NCBI GenBank assembly: GCA_016282135.1 | Contig: JAEEKA010000074.1 | Location: 60,214-124,213 of the forward strand | DNA from: Oscillospiraceae bacterium | GTDB taxonomy: Bacteria; Bacillota; Clostridia; Oscillospirales; Oscillospiraceae | Direction: 5' to 3' | DNA: 64,000 bases | Shown: positions 39,594 through 49,287 of the stretch, in pieces | Layout: the number at the start of each line of letters is the position of its first letter | Numbering within the stretch: the stretch's first letter is position 1 | Program-made: the position numbers and the translations under genes | The notes under the pieces: model-generated | What the model saw: the letters and a program-made list of their open reading frames with translations, nothing else | Told to the model about the DNA's origin: nothing | The model's database searches: none

Positions 39594-40922
39594 TTACGAC
39601 GCACGGGGCGAACAAAACCAATCCACTGTGGGCGCTAAGGTTCCGCCGGTTACAATGTCTGCCCCCTCTACAATTACCACGGCGCTGATTTCCGGAAGAG
39701 AGGTGAGGGTTGCCGTGATGGATCGGATGGCCATCTCCCGGGAATAGGCGTCCGTGGGAAGCGTGCCGGCCGCCAGGGAGACGGTGCAAATCTCATTGTT
39801 GGCGGTGACGGAAAGGGGTGTAGGATTGTCTGAGACTGGCGCAACCAATCCGTTTTGGGTAATCCGGTCAAAAAGCATTTGCAGCAGGGTTTCCTCTCGG
39901 GTTGCGCCGGTCCGGACTCTTGCTCGGACTGTGAGCCGATGCAGGCGCATGTCGTTTTGGCCGGGCAGACAGAGCGTGCCGGCAAACTCTCCCAGCTCTT
40001 CCCGGATTGGGCCCACCACGGAGGTGTCTGTGCTCCAGGGGCTTGAAAGATCCAGCCAAACATAAGGCTTCATCAGGCTGCCCTGGCAGTAGAGCTGAAC
40101 CTGATCGATACCGTCCAAATCGCAGAGAGTATTGACGATACTTAAAAGCGTCAACTGCTCTTCCCGTTCCGTTTTCGGCCGGTACTCGTAGAAATCACCG
40201 TTGAAATCCACGGAACAGACGCCATTTTCCACACTCACATCCAGAACAGCGCTGCCGGGAGGCAGGGTAGACTTCATGCCGCCGCTTTCAGGCGGCTTGA
40301 GCAGAAGCCGAAGCACATACTGAGACAGGAGCTGCTGGCTCATAATTGGCACTGCCCGTTTTTCAGTCAGCAGAAAGCTTCCGGTTTCATCGGCAAAATA
40401 CAGGGTGACGTCCATTGTGCCGCCTGAATCCAGGCCGCGGTCATACAGGAGAAGATCGTTTTCTGAGAGCAGGATGTCCTGCACCAGCTTCCCGGAGCGG
40501 TTTTGAACCAAAACCCGGACCTTATTGACGCTGTCCAGGGCCAGACCGGTTTTGGCCAGGCAGGCGTAGGAGAGCGTGCGTTCAAATTCTGCGGGGGAAT
40601 CGGCTTCGCTGCGAATCATCACTTCCAGGGTTCCGCCCTGGCGGCGCACGTCTACGAGCGCGGTGTCCTGGGGGAAGGGGGAAACAAGGTCCTCGCTTTC
40701 CGGACCCTGGAAATACAAAACAAACATATCCCGCTCTTTGAAAAAGTTTGCGCCCAGATCCCGGACTTCCCCGCGAATCAGGCCTTCGTCGCTGGAGAAG
40801 TCGGTTTCAACTGTCCGATAATAGAAGGTGACGGGCTGAATCTGGCGATCAGACCCGCTGAGCTCCGAGCAGGCAGACAGGAGAAGGGCTGCAAAAAGCA
40901 GCAGAACAAGCGTTCGTCTCAT
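39594..40922 (-). CDS. GerMN-domain lipoprotein
   Basis: Lipobox ALLLSAC; repeated GerMN-like modules (VTLYFADETGSFLLTEKRAVPI...LLSIVNTLCDLDGIDQVQLYCQG). Confidence 0.83.
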   Translation of the reverse strand: MRRTLVLLLFAALLLSACSELSGSDRQIQPVTFYYRTVETDFSSDEGLIRGEVRDLGANFFKERDMFVLYFQGPESEDLVSPFPQDTALVDVRRQGGTLEVMIRSEADSPAEFERTLSYACLAKTGLALDSVNKVRVLVQNRSGKLVQDILLSENDLLLYDRGLDSGGTMDVTLYFADETGSFLLTEKRAVPIMSQQLLSQYVLRLLLKPPESGGMKSTLPPGSAVLDVSVENGVCSVDFNGDFYEYRPKTEREEQLTLLSIVNTLCDLDGIDQVQLYCQGSLMKPYVWLDLSSPWSTDTSVVGPIREELGEFAGTLCLPGQNDMRLHRLTVRARVRTGATREETLLQMLFDRITQNGLVAPVSDNPTPLSVTANNEICTVSLAAGTLPTDAYSREMAIRSITATLTSLPEISAVVIVEGADIVTGGTLAPTVDWFCSPRAS

Positions 40923-42367
40923 GTCAATTCCTCCTCCGGCATGGGATAGAAGGGGAAACTCAGGCGGAAGCAGGTGCCGCCGCCTTTCCGATCGGTGACC
41001 GTGATGGAGCCTTCGTTCCGCGTGACCATATCGGATACGATGGACAGACCCAGTCCCGCGCCGCCCGCTTTCCGGGAACGGGCTTTATCGACCCGGTAGA
41101 AACGCTCGAAGATATGGGGCTTTTCCGAATCCGGGATTCCCATGCCTGTGTCCTCCACGGAGATAATCACGCTGTCGGAGACCAGCTCGGAACGAATCAT
41201 GACGCTGCCGTCCTTGACATTGTATTTGATTCCGTTTTCCACCAGATTGAAGAGAACCTGGTAAAGGTCGTCGGCAGTAGCCAGCACCACGATGCCCTCC
41301 GGGCAGTCCAGGGCCAGACGGATTTCCTGCTTTCGCGCCACGGGGGTGAGCATGCGCAAAACCCGGTCGGCCACGCCCCGAACCTGGACCAGTTCCCGAT
41401 CCTCGGCGGGCTGGGAATCCAATCGGGTCAGCTCCAGCAGCTTTGCAGACAGCCGGGTGAGCCGATCGGCCTCGTCGCCTACATCGGCTACAAATTCCCG
41501 CATGGTGGCGGGGTCCATGTTGTTTTGCAGAATGGAGTCGGTGAGCAGCTTGATGGAGGCCAGGGGCGTTTTCAGCTCGTGAGAGGCATTGGAGACAAAC
41601 TGCTTGCGTACCCCCTCGGATTGATCCAGCCGGGCGGCCAGGCGGTTGAAGGCCGTGCCCAGCCGCGCCAGCTCATCGTGGCCGCGCTCCGGAAGGCGCG
41701 CTGAATAGTCCCCGCCGTGCAGCTTTCGAACGGAGACGAAGAGCTCTCCCATTCGCCGGGAATAGACTGTGGCAAAGACAACCGAAAAGATGATGACCAG
41801 GATCTCCATGCCGATGGAGATCCAGAAAATTGTCGTTTGCAGACTGGCGATCAGGGCAGCTTGGTCCGAATCCCGTTCCAACAGATAAACCGCGCCGATG
41901 ATCCGGTTGTAGGCCACAATGGGCATAGCCGCCTTGGAAATGAGCAGACCCGGTTCATAGCGGATGTAGACCGCGTCGTTGCCCTCCAGCGCGGAGGCCA
42001 CCTCGGGGTAGAGAACAAGCCGGATTCCGGCGGCGTTGGTGTTCAGAGAGTCATAGACGCAGTGTGCGCCGACGTCTGTGATGACCACCCTTGCGGTGTG
42101 AAGGTCGTCCACAGACTGAATGACTTCCCGTACGGTCTCGCCATCCAGCCGGTCACTGTTGGAAAAGGCAGAGACTAACAGCTGCGCCTTATCCAGCATG
42201 GCGTGACTTTGCGACGCGTAGGTGAGATTTCGGATCATAATGGGAGCGTAAATATTCAGGACAAGGAGTACAGCGGAGGTAATCAGCACGTAGGCCGCCG
42301 CATAGCGCAGCTGGGAGCTGTGAAACGGATGCGCGGCCCCTTTTTCATGCTTTGAAATAGTACCCAA
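40919..42367 (-). CDS. Sensor histidine kinase (PhoR/ResE-like)
   Basis: FVSNASHELKTPLASIKLLTDSIL, VENGIKYN, GGAGLGLSIVSDMV; 4-bp overlap with the GerMN gene. Confidence 0.95.
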   Translation of the reverse strand: MGTISKHEKGAAHPFHSSQLRYAAAYVLITSAVLLVLNIYAPIMIRNLTYASQSHAMLDKAQLLVSAFSNSDRLDGETVREVIQSVDDLHTARVVITDVGAHCVYDSLNTNAAGIRLVLYPEVASALEGNDAVYIRYEPGLLISKAAMPIVAYNRIIGAVYLLERDSDQAALIASLQTTIFWISIGMEILVIIFSVVFATVYSRRMGELFVSVRKLHGGDYSARLPERGHDELARLGTAFNRLAARLDQSEGVRKQFVSNASHELKTPLASIKLLTDSILQNNMDPATMREFVADVGDEADRLTRLSAKLLELTRLDSQPAEDRELVQVRGVADRVLRMLTPVARKQEIRLALDCPEGIVVLATADDLYQVLFNLVENGIKYNVKDGSVMIRSELVSDSVIISVEDTGMGIPDSEKPHIFERFYRVDKARSRKAGGAGLGLSIVSDMVTRNEGSITVTDRKGGGTCFRLSFPFYPMPEEELT

Positions 42368-43016
42368 CTCCCCACTTTGTCAGAATATGCACAGGGTTTG
42401 CCGGATCCCGTTCCAGTTTTTCACGGATTCGGCGGATGTGGACGTCCACGGTGCGAATATCGCTGCGATAGTCGTCGCCCCAGATAATATCCAGCAAATT
42501 CTCCCGGGAATAGACCCGGTTCGGGTTGCGAATTAGAAGCTCTACCAGATCGAATTCCTTGGCGGTCAGCTCCACGGGCACACCGTTTTTCAGGGTGCTC
42601 CGGCTTTGGGAGTCCAGCGTGATGGAGCCCCGGACGATCCTGGTTTCGATCTCCTGCTTGGACGTGCGCTTCAGGATGGCCCGTATTCTGGCCTTGAGTT
42701 CCAGAATATTGAACGGCTTGGTCATGTAGTCGTCCGCGCCGCAGTCGAAGCCGATCAGCTTGTCCATGTCTTCGGTTTTGGCCGTGAGCATGATAATGGG
42801 CACCTCAGAAAACTGCCGAATACGCCGACAGGCTTCCAGCCCATCCATCCCGGGCATCATCACGTCCAGAACAATCAGCCGAACGTCCGGGTCCTGTGCA
42901 AGACGGATGGCCTCCAGGCCGGTGGTCCCTGTGACTACCTGATAGCCCTCGTTTTCCAGATTGTAGGAAATGCCTTTGAGCAGCAGCTCCTCGTCGTCAA
43001 TAATCAGTACTTTCAT
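42345..43016 (-). CDS. OmpR-family response regulator
   Basis: MKVLIIDDEELLLKGISYNLENEGY, VLDVMMPGMDG, winged-helix C-terminus. Confidence 0.95.
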   Translation of the reverse strand: MKVLIIDDEELLLKGISYNLENEGYQVVTGTTGLEAIRLAQDPDVRLIVLDVMMPGMDGLEACRRIRQFSEVPIIMLTAKTEDMDKLIGFDCGADDYMTKPFNILELKARIRAILKRTSKQEIETRIVRGSITLDSQSRSTLKNGVPVELTAKEFDLVELLIRNPNRVYSRENLLDIIWGDDYRSDIRTVDVHIRRIREKLERDPANPVHILTKWGVGYYFKA

Positions 43017-43398
43017 GGTCATCCTCCACATAAACGTAATCGCGCAGTTTCGCAAAAATTCCCTCGCCGATGCCGCTGACGTTCATCAGATCCGCTGCCT
43101 GCCGGAAAGGACCGTTGGTTTCCCGGTAGGCAAGAATGCTTCGGGCCCGGACTTCGCCGATCCCGGGAAGCGTCATCAATTCCTCTAAAGTAGCTGAGTT
43201 CAGATCGATCCGACCGGCAGTTTTCCTGGCGGCAGAAGGGACCGCCGGCAGCGAACGATTCTGTGTTTCGGCGGGGGCAGGGTGTTGGGTGGACAGCATC
43301 AGCCCATCCACGGAGTGCCTGCCCAGGAAAAAACCCAGCATCCCCAGCAGAAAACACAGCGTCAGGGCAGGATAAAGCAGCCTTCGGAATTTTTGCAT
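42997..43398 (-). CDS. comEA: ComEA-like helix-hairpin-helix protein with TM anchor
   Basis: RIDLNSATLEELMTLPGIGEVRARSILAYRETNGPFRQAADLMNVSGIGEG. Confidence 0.88.
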   Translation of the reverse strand: MQKFRRLLYPALTLCFLLGMLGFFLGRHSVDGLMLSTQHPAPAETQNRSLPAVPSAARKTAGRIDLNSATLEELMTLPGIGEVRARSILAYRETNGPFRQAADLMNVSGIGEGIFAKLRDYVYVEDDHESTDY

Positions 43399-43592
43399 GG
43401 CAAGACCAGTCCTTTCCGTTGACAAGCGGCGATTTTCTGCTATAATTCATCATAGTGTGACTCACACGCAGTGAACCCCGCCGGAACGGTAAAAAACAGT
43501 TTGCGCCGCTGCGCCCAGAACATCTTCCTCTCTATTATAGCACACTTGACGGCGTCAGGGCAACTTGGAAATATAAATATTTGGTGAAAATC

Positions 43593-45233
43593 ATGAAAAA
43601 AACCGAAATTATTTCGCTCTTTTTGTTACTTAGCATGCTGATCGGTCTGCTTGTCCTCCCGGTTTCCGCCGCGGAGACAGGGTCGGAGACCCAGCCCGAG
43701 ACCACGGAGGCGGCTGTGGAGACCTCCGCCCCCTGGGCGGACGATCCCACCGGCTACCGGGAAAACCTGCTGGCAGGGGCCCCTGCCTACGAGGCGGGCT
43801 GTGAGACCGCCCTGCTGCTGGAACTCAATTCCGGCATCGTGGTCTACGCGAAAAACGCGGAGTCCATGGTCTACCCCGCCAGCCTGACTAAGATTATGAC
43901 CTGCATGGTTGCCCTGGAATATGCCGGCAAGGACCTGGATAAGCTGGTGACGGTTTCCGATTCCGCCCTGGCCGGGATTGCCGAGGCCGGCGGAGAGCTG
44001 CGCCTGCAAGCGGGCGAGCGCCTGACCCTGCGGGACTTGCTCTACTATCTGATGGTCAACTCCACCAACGAGGCCGGCAATGTCATCGCGGAATACGTGG
44101 CGGGAGATATTCCCTCCTTTGTCAGCCTGATGAACAAGACGGCCTCGGACCTGGGCTGCACCGGCACCCGCTTTGCCAACACCCACGGACTTCATGACTC
44201 CGGCCATTATACCACGGCCCGGGACCTGAGCGTCATCACCCGCAAGGCCCTGACCTATGAGCTGTTCCGGGAAATCAGCAACACGGTGGAATATACTGTT
44301 CCCGCTACAAACCTTTCCAATACCCGGAAGATTACCACCACGAACAATCTGATTTTGAACGACGGCAACCGCTATCTGGCTGATAACGGGGACTACTATT
44401 CCTACTACCTGGCAGAGGCCTCCGGCATCAAGACCGGCTACACCAGTGCGGCCGGCCGATGCGTGATCTCCCGGGCCTCTGACGGGAACATGGATTTGCT
44501 CTGCATCATTATGGGCGCAGATACCAAGATGATGTCCGACGGCAGCGTCCGCTACGACAACTTCGTGGAGGCCAAGAAGCTTTTCAATTACGGTTTTTCC
44601 AATTTTGCCTACGCCAAGGTTGCCACTGCTGGCATGGCGCCCATGTTCTCTGCGGAGGTTCAGTACGCCAAGGACAAGCGGGGTGTGGTGCTGATTCCCT
44701 CCTCGGATGTGAGCTGCCTGCTGCCCAGAGAGTACGACAAGGATAAGGTTACGACCAGCTTCAGGCTGGATGACCCCAAGGGCCTGGTTGCGCCTCTGGA
44801 TCAGGGGCAAAAGGTGGGAACGCTGTATGTGTTCTATGACGGAACGCAGGTGGGAACTTCAGACCTGGAAACCCTTACTGCGGTAGAGGAGAGAAGCGTG
44901 GATAAGGCCCTGGCTGAGCTCACCGGCAAGGATACCCCGGAAGAGGAGAAGAGCCTGGTCCAGAAGCTTTTTAGCTACTGGTATGTCCCCGTCCTGCTGG
45001 TGGTGGGGCTGTTTCTGATCCTGATTCTGCGCAACGCCGTCTATCGGCACAGCCGCCGGGTGGCGCTGGAACGCCGCCGGAAGCGGGCCATGATCCGGGA
45101 CGTCATCGCTGCGGACAGTCAGAGAAACACCGGAGGTAGGCCCCGACGGGTGGATCTGGACGATCAGACCAAGCGAGTTCCGACGGTGTACCGGGAAGGC
45201 CGGAACCGTTCTGACGGGGGGGACAGACCGTGA
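43593..45233 (+). CDS. D-alanyl-D-alanine carboxypeptidase (PBP5/DacA-like)
   Basis: PASLTKIMTCMVALEYA (SxxK), STNEAGN (SxN), SGIKTGYTSAAGRCV (KTG). Confidence 0.95.
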   Translation: MKKTEIISLFLLLSMLIGLLVLPVSAAETGSETQPETTEAAVETSAPWADDPTGYRENLLAGAPAYEAGCETALLLELNSGIVVYAKNAESMVYPASLTKIMTCMVALEYAGKDLDKLVTVSDSALAGIAEAGGELRLQAGERLTLRDLLYYLMVNSTNEAGNVIAEYVAGDIPSFVSLMNKTASDLGCTGTRFANTHGLHDSGHYTTARDLSVITRKALTYELFREISNTVEYTVPATNLSNTRKITTTNNLILNDGNRYLADNGDYYSYYLAEASGIKTGYTSAAGRCVISRASDGNMDLLCIIMGADTKMMSDGSVRYDNFVEAKKLFNYGFSNFAYAKVATAGMAPMFSAEVQYAKDKRGVVLIPSSDVSCLLPREYDKDKVTTSFRLDDPKGLVAPLDQGQKVGTLYVFYDGTQVGTSDLETLTAVEERSVDKALAELTGKDTPEEEKSLVQKLFSYWYVPVLLVVGLFLILILRNAVYRHSRRVALERRRKRAMIRDVIAADSQRNTGGRPRRVDLDDQTKRVPTVYREGRNRSDGGDRP

Positions 45234-45814
45234 GCGGCCCCATTCCCTCCGCTTGGGAGCTGCTGCGGGAACGCTGCGAGCACTGCCAGGCCTGCGGGCT
45301 TTGGAAAACCAGAAACCGCGTCGTCTTCGGCGTTGGGAAACAGGACAGCCCGGTTCTCTTTGTGGGAGAGGGCCCCGGCCAACAGGAAGACCTTCAGGGC
45401 GAACCTTTTGTGGGCGCCGCCGGGAAGCTCCTGGATGAGATGCTGTCCATTGTGGACCTGGGCCGGGACAACTGCTACATCGCCAACGTGGTCAAATGCC
45501 GCCCACCCGGAAACCGGGATCCCCGGGAGGAGGAGCAGGCTGCGTGCGTGGGCTTCCTGCAGGAACAGATCAGACTGATCCAGCCCAAGCTGATTATCTG
45601 TCTGGGTCGGATTGCCGCGGGCGTTTTAATCCGAAAAGACTATCGGATCACCCGGGAGCACGGTCAGTGGACCAGCCGGAACGGCGTCTGGTACACCGCC
45701 ATTTACCACCCTTCCGCCCTGCTGCGGGACTTGAACCGCCGCCCGGAGACCTTCCTGGACCTGCTGAATATCCGGGATAAGGTGATGGAAATATGTCCCG
45801 AGGTATATCAATGA
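45230..45814 (+). CDS. Uracil-DNA glycosylase, family 4 (GTG start)
   Basis: CQACGLWKTRNRVVFGVG, VGEGPGQQEDLQGEPFVGAAGKLLDEML, NVVKCRPPGNRDP, YHPSALLR. Confidence 0.94.
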   Translation: MSGPIPSAWELLRERCEHCQACGLWKTRNRVVFGVGKQDSPVLFVGEGPGQQEDLQGEPFVGAAGKLLDEMLSIVDLGRDNCYIANVVKCRPPGNRDPREEEQAACVGFLQEQIRLIQPKLIICLGRIAAGVLIRKDYRITREHGQWTSRNGVWYTAIYHPSALLRDLNRRPETFLDLLNIRDKVMEICPEVYQ

Positions 45815-47220
45815 CAACAACACTCAAAAAACAGCGATACAAAGCCCTGCTGCCGGTTATCTTTGCTCTGGCCTGGCCCACCATGCTGGAGGAAACTATG
45901 CAGACCGCCGTGCAGTATATCGACACGGCCATGGTGGGCAGGCTGGGTACCGACGCCACTGCCGCAGTTGGCTCCACGGCTACGGTGAACTGGCTGATCG
46001 GGACAACGATCTACGCCTTCGGCATTGGCTTTTTGGCATATATCTCTCAGGCTCTGGGAGCAGGGGAGACCGAACGGGCCAAACGGGCCTCCGCCCAGTC
46101 CGTGCTGATGGTTCTGTTGACGGGCACCCTCTTTACGGTCCTCACTACGAGCCTCAGCGGCTACGTTCCCGCCTGGATGCAGGTGGAGCAGCGGCTGCGC
46201 CCGCTGGCCTCCCGCTATTTCATGATCCTGTATCTGCCCATGCTGCCCCGGGCCGCCAGCGTGATCTTCGGCACGGTTCTTCGGGCCGCCGGGGACACAA
46301 AGACCCCCATGCGGGTGGGCGTGGGCGTGAACCTGCTGAATATACTCCTGAACTTTCTGTTGATTTATGAGCCCAGGACCGTGACGATCCTGGGAAGCAG
46401 CTTTACCATGTGGGGCGCGGGCTTGGGCGTCACCGGCGCGGCTATCGCCAGTGCGGTGAGCTTTACATTTGGCGGCGTTTTCATCACCCTGGCCCTGTTC
46501 CGCCACAAAACCGTATCGCCCAAGGGCTATCCCATCCGGCCGGACAAGACTGTACTCCGGCCTTTTATGCGGGTGGCTCTTCCGAACATGGCCCAGCGCT
46601 TTACCACCTCTCTGGGCTACGTGGTCTTCGCCTCTATGATCAATGCCCTGGGCGACATCGCCACCGCTGCCCATACTGTCGCCAACACAGTGGAATCCGC
46701 CTTTTACATCCCGGGCTACGGGATGCAGGCTGCGGCTGCCACCCTCACCGGCAACGCCATCGGCATGCGGGACCGCCAGCGGCAGAAGGACCTCTCCGTG
46801 TTGATTTCGGCGATAGAGGTCATTATGATGGTAGTCACCGGCGGGCTGCTGTTTATCTTTGCGCCCCAGATGGTCCGCCTGTTCAGCAAGGACCCGAAGG
46901 TCATTGAGCTGGGCAGCACAGTGCTGCGGATGGTGGCCTGTTCCGAGCCCATCTTCGGTATTTCCATTGTGGTGGAGGGCATGCTCCAGGGCGCGGGGAA
47001 GACCCGGGCGCCCTTCGTGTTCAACGTCATCGGCATGTGGGGCGTGCGAATTCTGGGCACCTTCCTGTTCACCCGTTTTCTGGGCGGCGGCCTGATCTCC
47101 GCCTGGGGCTGCATGATTGCCCACAATATTTTGCTTTGCCTGCTCTTTGTCATCTACTACCGCAGGCTGGAAAGGAACGCATTCAATGGGAAAGACCGCA
47201 ATCTATCCGGGTTTTTTTGA
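45811..47220 (+). CDS. MATE-family efflux transporter
   Basis: ALAWPTMLEETMQTAVQYIDTAMVGRLGTDATAAVG; 12-TM-like hydrophobicity. Confidence 0.94.
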   Translation: MTTTLKKQRYKALLPVIFALAWPTMLEETMQTAVQYIDTAMVGRLGTDATAAVGSTATVNWLIGTTIYAFGIGFLAYISQALGAGETERAKRASAQSVLMVLLTGTLFTVLTTSLSGYVPAWMQVEQRLRPLASRYFMILYLPMLPRAASVIFGTVLRAAGDTKTPMRVGVGVNLLNILLNFLLIYEPRTVTILGSSFTMWGAGLGVTGAAIASAVSFTFGGVFITLALFRHKTVSPKGYPIRPDKTVLRPFMRVALPNMAQRFTTSLGYVVFASMINALGDIATAAHTVANTVESAFYIPGYGMQAAAATLTGNAIGMRDRQRQKDLSVLISAIEVIMMVVTGGLLFIFAPQMVRLFSKDPKVIELGSTVLRMVACSEPIFGISIVVEGMLQGAGKTRAPFVFNVIGMWGVRILGTFLFTRFLGGGLISAWGCMIAHNILLCLLFVIYYRRLERNAFNGKDRNLSGFF

Positions 47221-47653
47221 CCCCTTCACCAACGGCCATCTGGACATCGTACGCAAGGCCTCCGAAATTTTCGACCGGGTTTACGTCGTGATCGGCGTCA
47301 ACGCCGAAAAGCATCGCTCCTTCCCGGCGGATCGGATCGCCGAGGCCATTACCAAGACCCTGGAGGACCAGCGGATCGAAAACTGTGAGGTGGTGATCTG
47401 GAACGGTCTGGTGGCGGAATTTGCCCGCCTGAAGAACACCGATTACATGATCCGGGGCCTGCGCAATAACATGGACTACAACTACGAGGAAAACGTGGCC
47501 TGCGTCAACAAGCTCATCAATCCCGAGCTGGAGTATATTTATTTCCGTTCCAACAACGTGGCGGTGTCCTCCTCCATGGTCAAGGAGCTCAACAGCTACG
47601 GAAAAGACGTGTCCGCCTATGTACCGGATGCGATTCTGCCGCTGCTGAAGTGA
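47186..47653 (+). CDS. coaD: Phosphopantetheine adenylyltransferase
   Basis: MGKTAIYPGFFDPFTNGHLDIVRKA, MIRGLRNNMDYNYEENVACVNK, VSSSMVKEL. Confidence 0.96.
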   Translation: MGKTAIYPGFFDPFTNGHLDIVRKASEIFDRVYVVIGVNAEKHRSFPADRIAEAITKTLEDQRIENCEVVIWNGLVAEFARLKNTDYMIRGLRNNMDYNYEENVACVNKLINPELEYIYFRSNNVAVSSSMVKELNSYGKDVSAYVPDAILPLLK

Positions 47654-47732
47654 AACAGCCTTCCCCTTGCGGGGAGGACGGATGAAGCGGGGCCCCGATG
47701 GGGCGCCCCATGTGCCAGGGGGAGAGAGTGCC

Positions 47733-48722
47733 ATGCCAAAGACAGAGAACCAAAAGCTCAAGCTGCTTCTGCTGAAGGAGTATCTGGAGCAGAACACCGA
47801 CCCGGATCATCCTGCCACCATTCACGATCTGATTGCCCATTTGGAGGCCAAGGGAATTTCCGCGGAGCGCAAGAGCGTCTACCGAGACATTCAGCTGCTG
47901 ATGGACTACGGCTGCGATATTGTGACCACCAAAGGCAAAACCGCGGGCTATTACGCGGGCTCCGGCGCCTTTGACCTGGCGGAGCTGAAGCTCCTGGCGG
48001 ACGCCGTCCTGGCGTCCAAGTTCCTGACGGAGAAGAAGTCTGCCCAACTGCTGAAAAAGCTGGGAACTCTCACCAGCCGCCACCGGGCGGTGGAGCTGCG
48101 ACGGGATCTGGTGGTCTCCGGCCGGGTGAAGTCCATGAACGAGAGCGTCATCTACAATGTGGACGCTCTCCATGAGGCTATTCGGGCGGGCAGCCGCATC
48201 AGCTTCCGCTACTTTGAGTGGGATCGGGACAAGGAGCGTGTTTTCCGTAAGGGCACCCGCACCGCCAGCCCCTATGCCCTGTGCTGGGACGACGACAATT
48301 ACTATTTGATCGCCCATACGGCCGAGCACGGCATCACCCACTTCCGGGTGGACAAAATGACCAACATCCGACAGACCGGGGAGCCCCGGATTCAGACCCC
48401 GGAGACCCGCAGTCTGGATCTGGCCAGCTACGGCAGGCAGGTCTTCGGCATGTTCAACGGCAGTCTGCGGCAGGTACGGATGCGCTTTGAAAACAGCCTG
48501 GCCGGTGTGGTGATTGACCGCTTCGGCAAGGATATTATGCTGATCCCAGACGGGCCCAATCATTTCACCTGCATGGCTGAGATTATGGTCTCGCCTATCT
48601 TCTACGGCTGGATTGCCTCTTTCGGCACCCGTGTAAAGCTCCTGTCTCCGGAGGATGTGGCAGAGGAGTATAAAAACCATATTCATTCTCTGATCGAGCT
48701 TTATGAAAAGCCTTCCCCTTGA
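47733..48722 (+). CDS. WYL-domain transcriptional regulator
   Basis: N-terminal HTH KSVYRDIQLLMDYGCDI; WYL-like ALCWDDDNYYLIAH. Confidence 0.9.
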   Translation: MPKTENQKLKLLLLKEYLEQNTDPDHPATIHDLIAHLEAKGISAERKSVYRDIQLLMDYGCDIVTTKGKTAGYYAGSGAFDLAELKLLADAVLASKFLTEKKSAQLLKKLGTLTSRHRAVELRRDLVVSGRVKSMNESVIYNVDALHEAIRAGSRISFRYFEWDRDKERVFRKGTRTASPYALCWDDDNYYLIAHTAEHGITHFRVDKMTNIRQTGEPRIQTPETRSLDLASYGRQVFGMFNGSLRQVRMRFENSLAGVVIDRFGKDIMLIPDGPNHFTCMAEIMVSPIFYGWIASFGTRVKLLSPEDVAEEYKNHIHSLIELYEKPSP

Positions 48723-48770
48723 GGGGAAGGTGTCATCGGGCGTCTCACGGAAGCCCGATGACGGATGAGG
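48710..48770. repeat. CCTTCCCCTTGAGGGGAAGG / variable hairpin / GGATGAGG intergenic repeat
   Basis: CCTTCCCCttgaGGGGAAGG then GTCATCGGGC-N11-GCCCGATGAC-GGATGAGG; related partial copy at 47658-47690. Confidence 0.85.
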
Positions 48771-48812
48771 TGGTATATCAATCACAGAGATTTTCCATGA
48801 AAGGGTACGCCT

Positions 48813-49235
48813 ATGAAAGACCGCAAGGAACTGATTCGCGCCGTCAAATTCACTCTGTTTTCCGCTTCCGCCGGGCTGATCCAGATCGGCGTTACCTTTC
48901 TGATCGCCCACTTTTTGATCCCGGAGGAGGAGCATTACTGGATCCCCTATCTGATCGGCCTGATCTGCTCGGTGGTCTACAACTTTACCGTCAACCGGAA
49001 GTTCACCTTCCACTCTGCGGCCAACGTCCCTGTGGCCATGGCGAAGGTGTTTGCCTTCTACTGCGTGTTCACGCCGCTGTCTACCCTGTGGGTCAAGTAT
49101 TTTACGGAGACCCTGCACTGGAACGAGATCGTAGTGCAGGCCGGTACCATGCTGATCAACTTTGTCACGGAATACCTTTTCACCCGCTTCGTGGTCTTCC
49201 GCAACCAGATTGACAACGACGGCACCCAGGCGTAG
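48813..49235 (+). CDS. GtrA-like membrane protein
   Basis: AVKFTLFSASAGLIQIGVTFLIAH, YNFTVNRKFTFHSA, NFVTEYLFTRFVVFRN. Confidence 0.88.
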   Translation: MKDRKELIRAVKFTLFSASAGLIQIGVTFLIAHFLIPEEEHYWIPYLIGLICSVVYNFTVNRKFTFHSAANVPVAMAKVFAFYCVFTPLSTLWVKYFTETLHWNEIVVQAGTMLINFVTEYLFTRFVVFRNQIDNDGTQA

Positions 49236-49287
49236 AGGCCTGAAAACCTCCAGCCGTAGGGACGGCACCCTGCCGTCCGCCCTAAGC

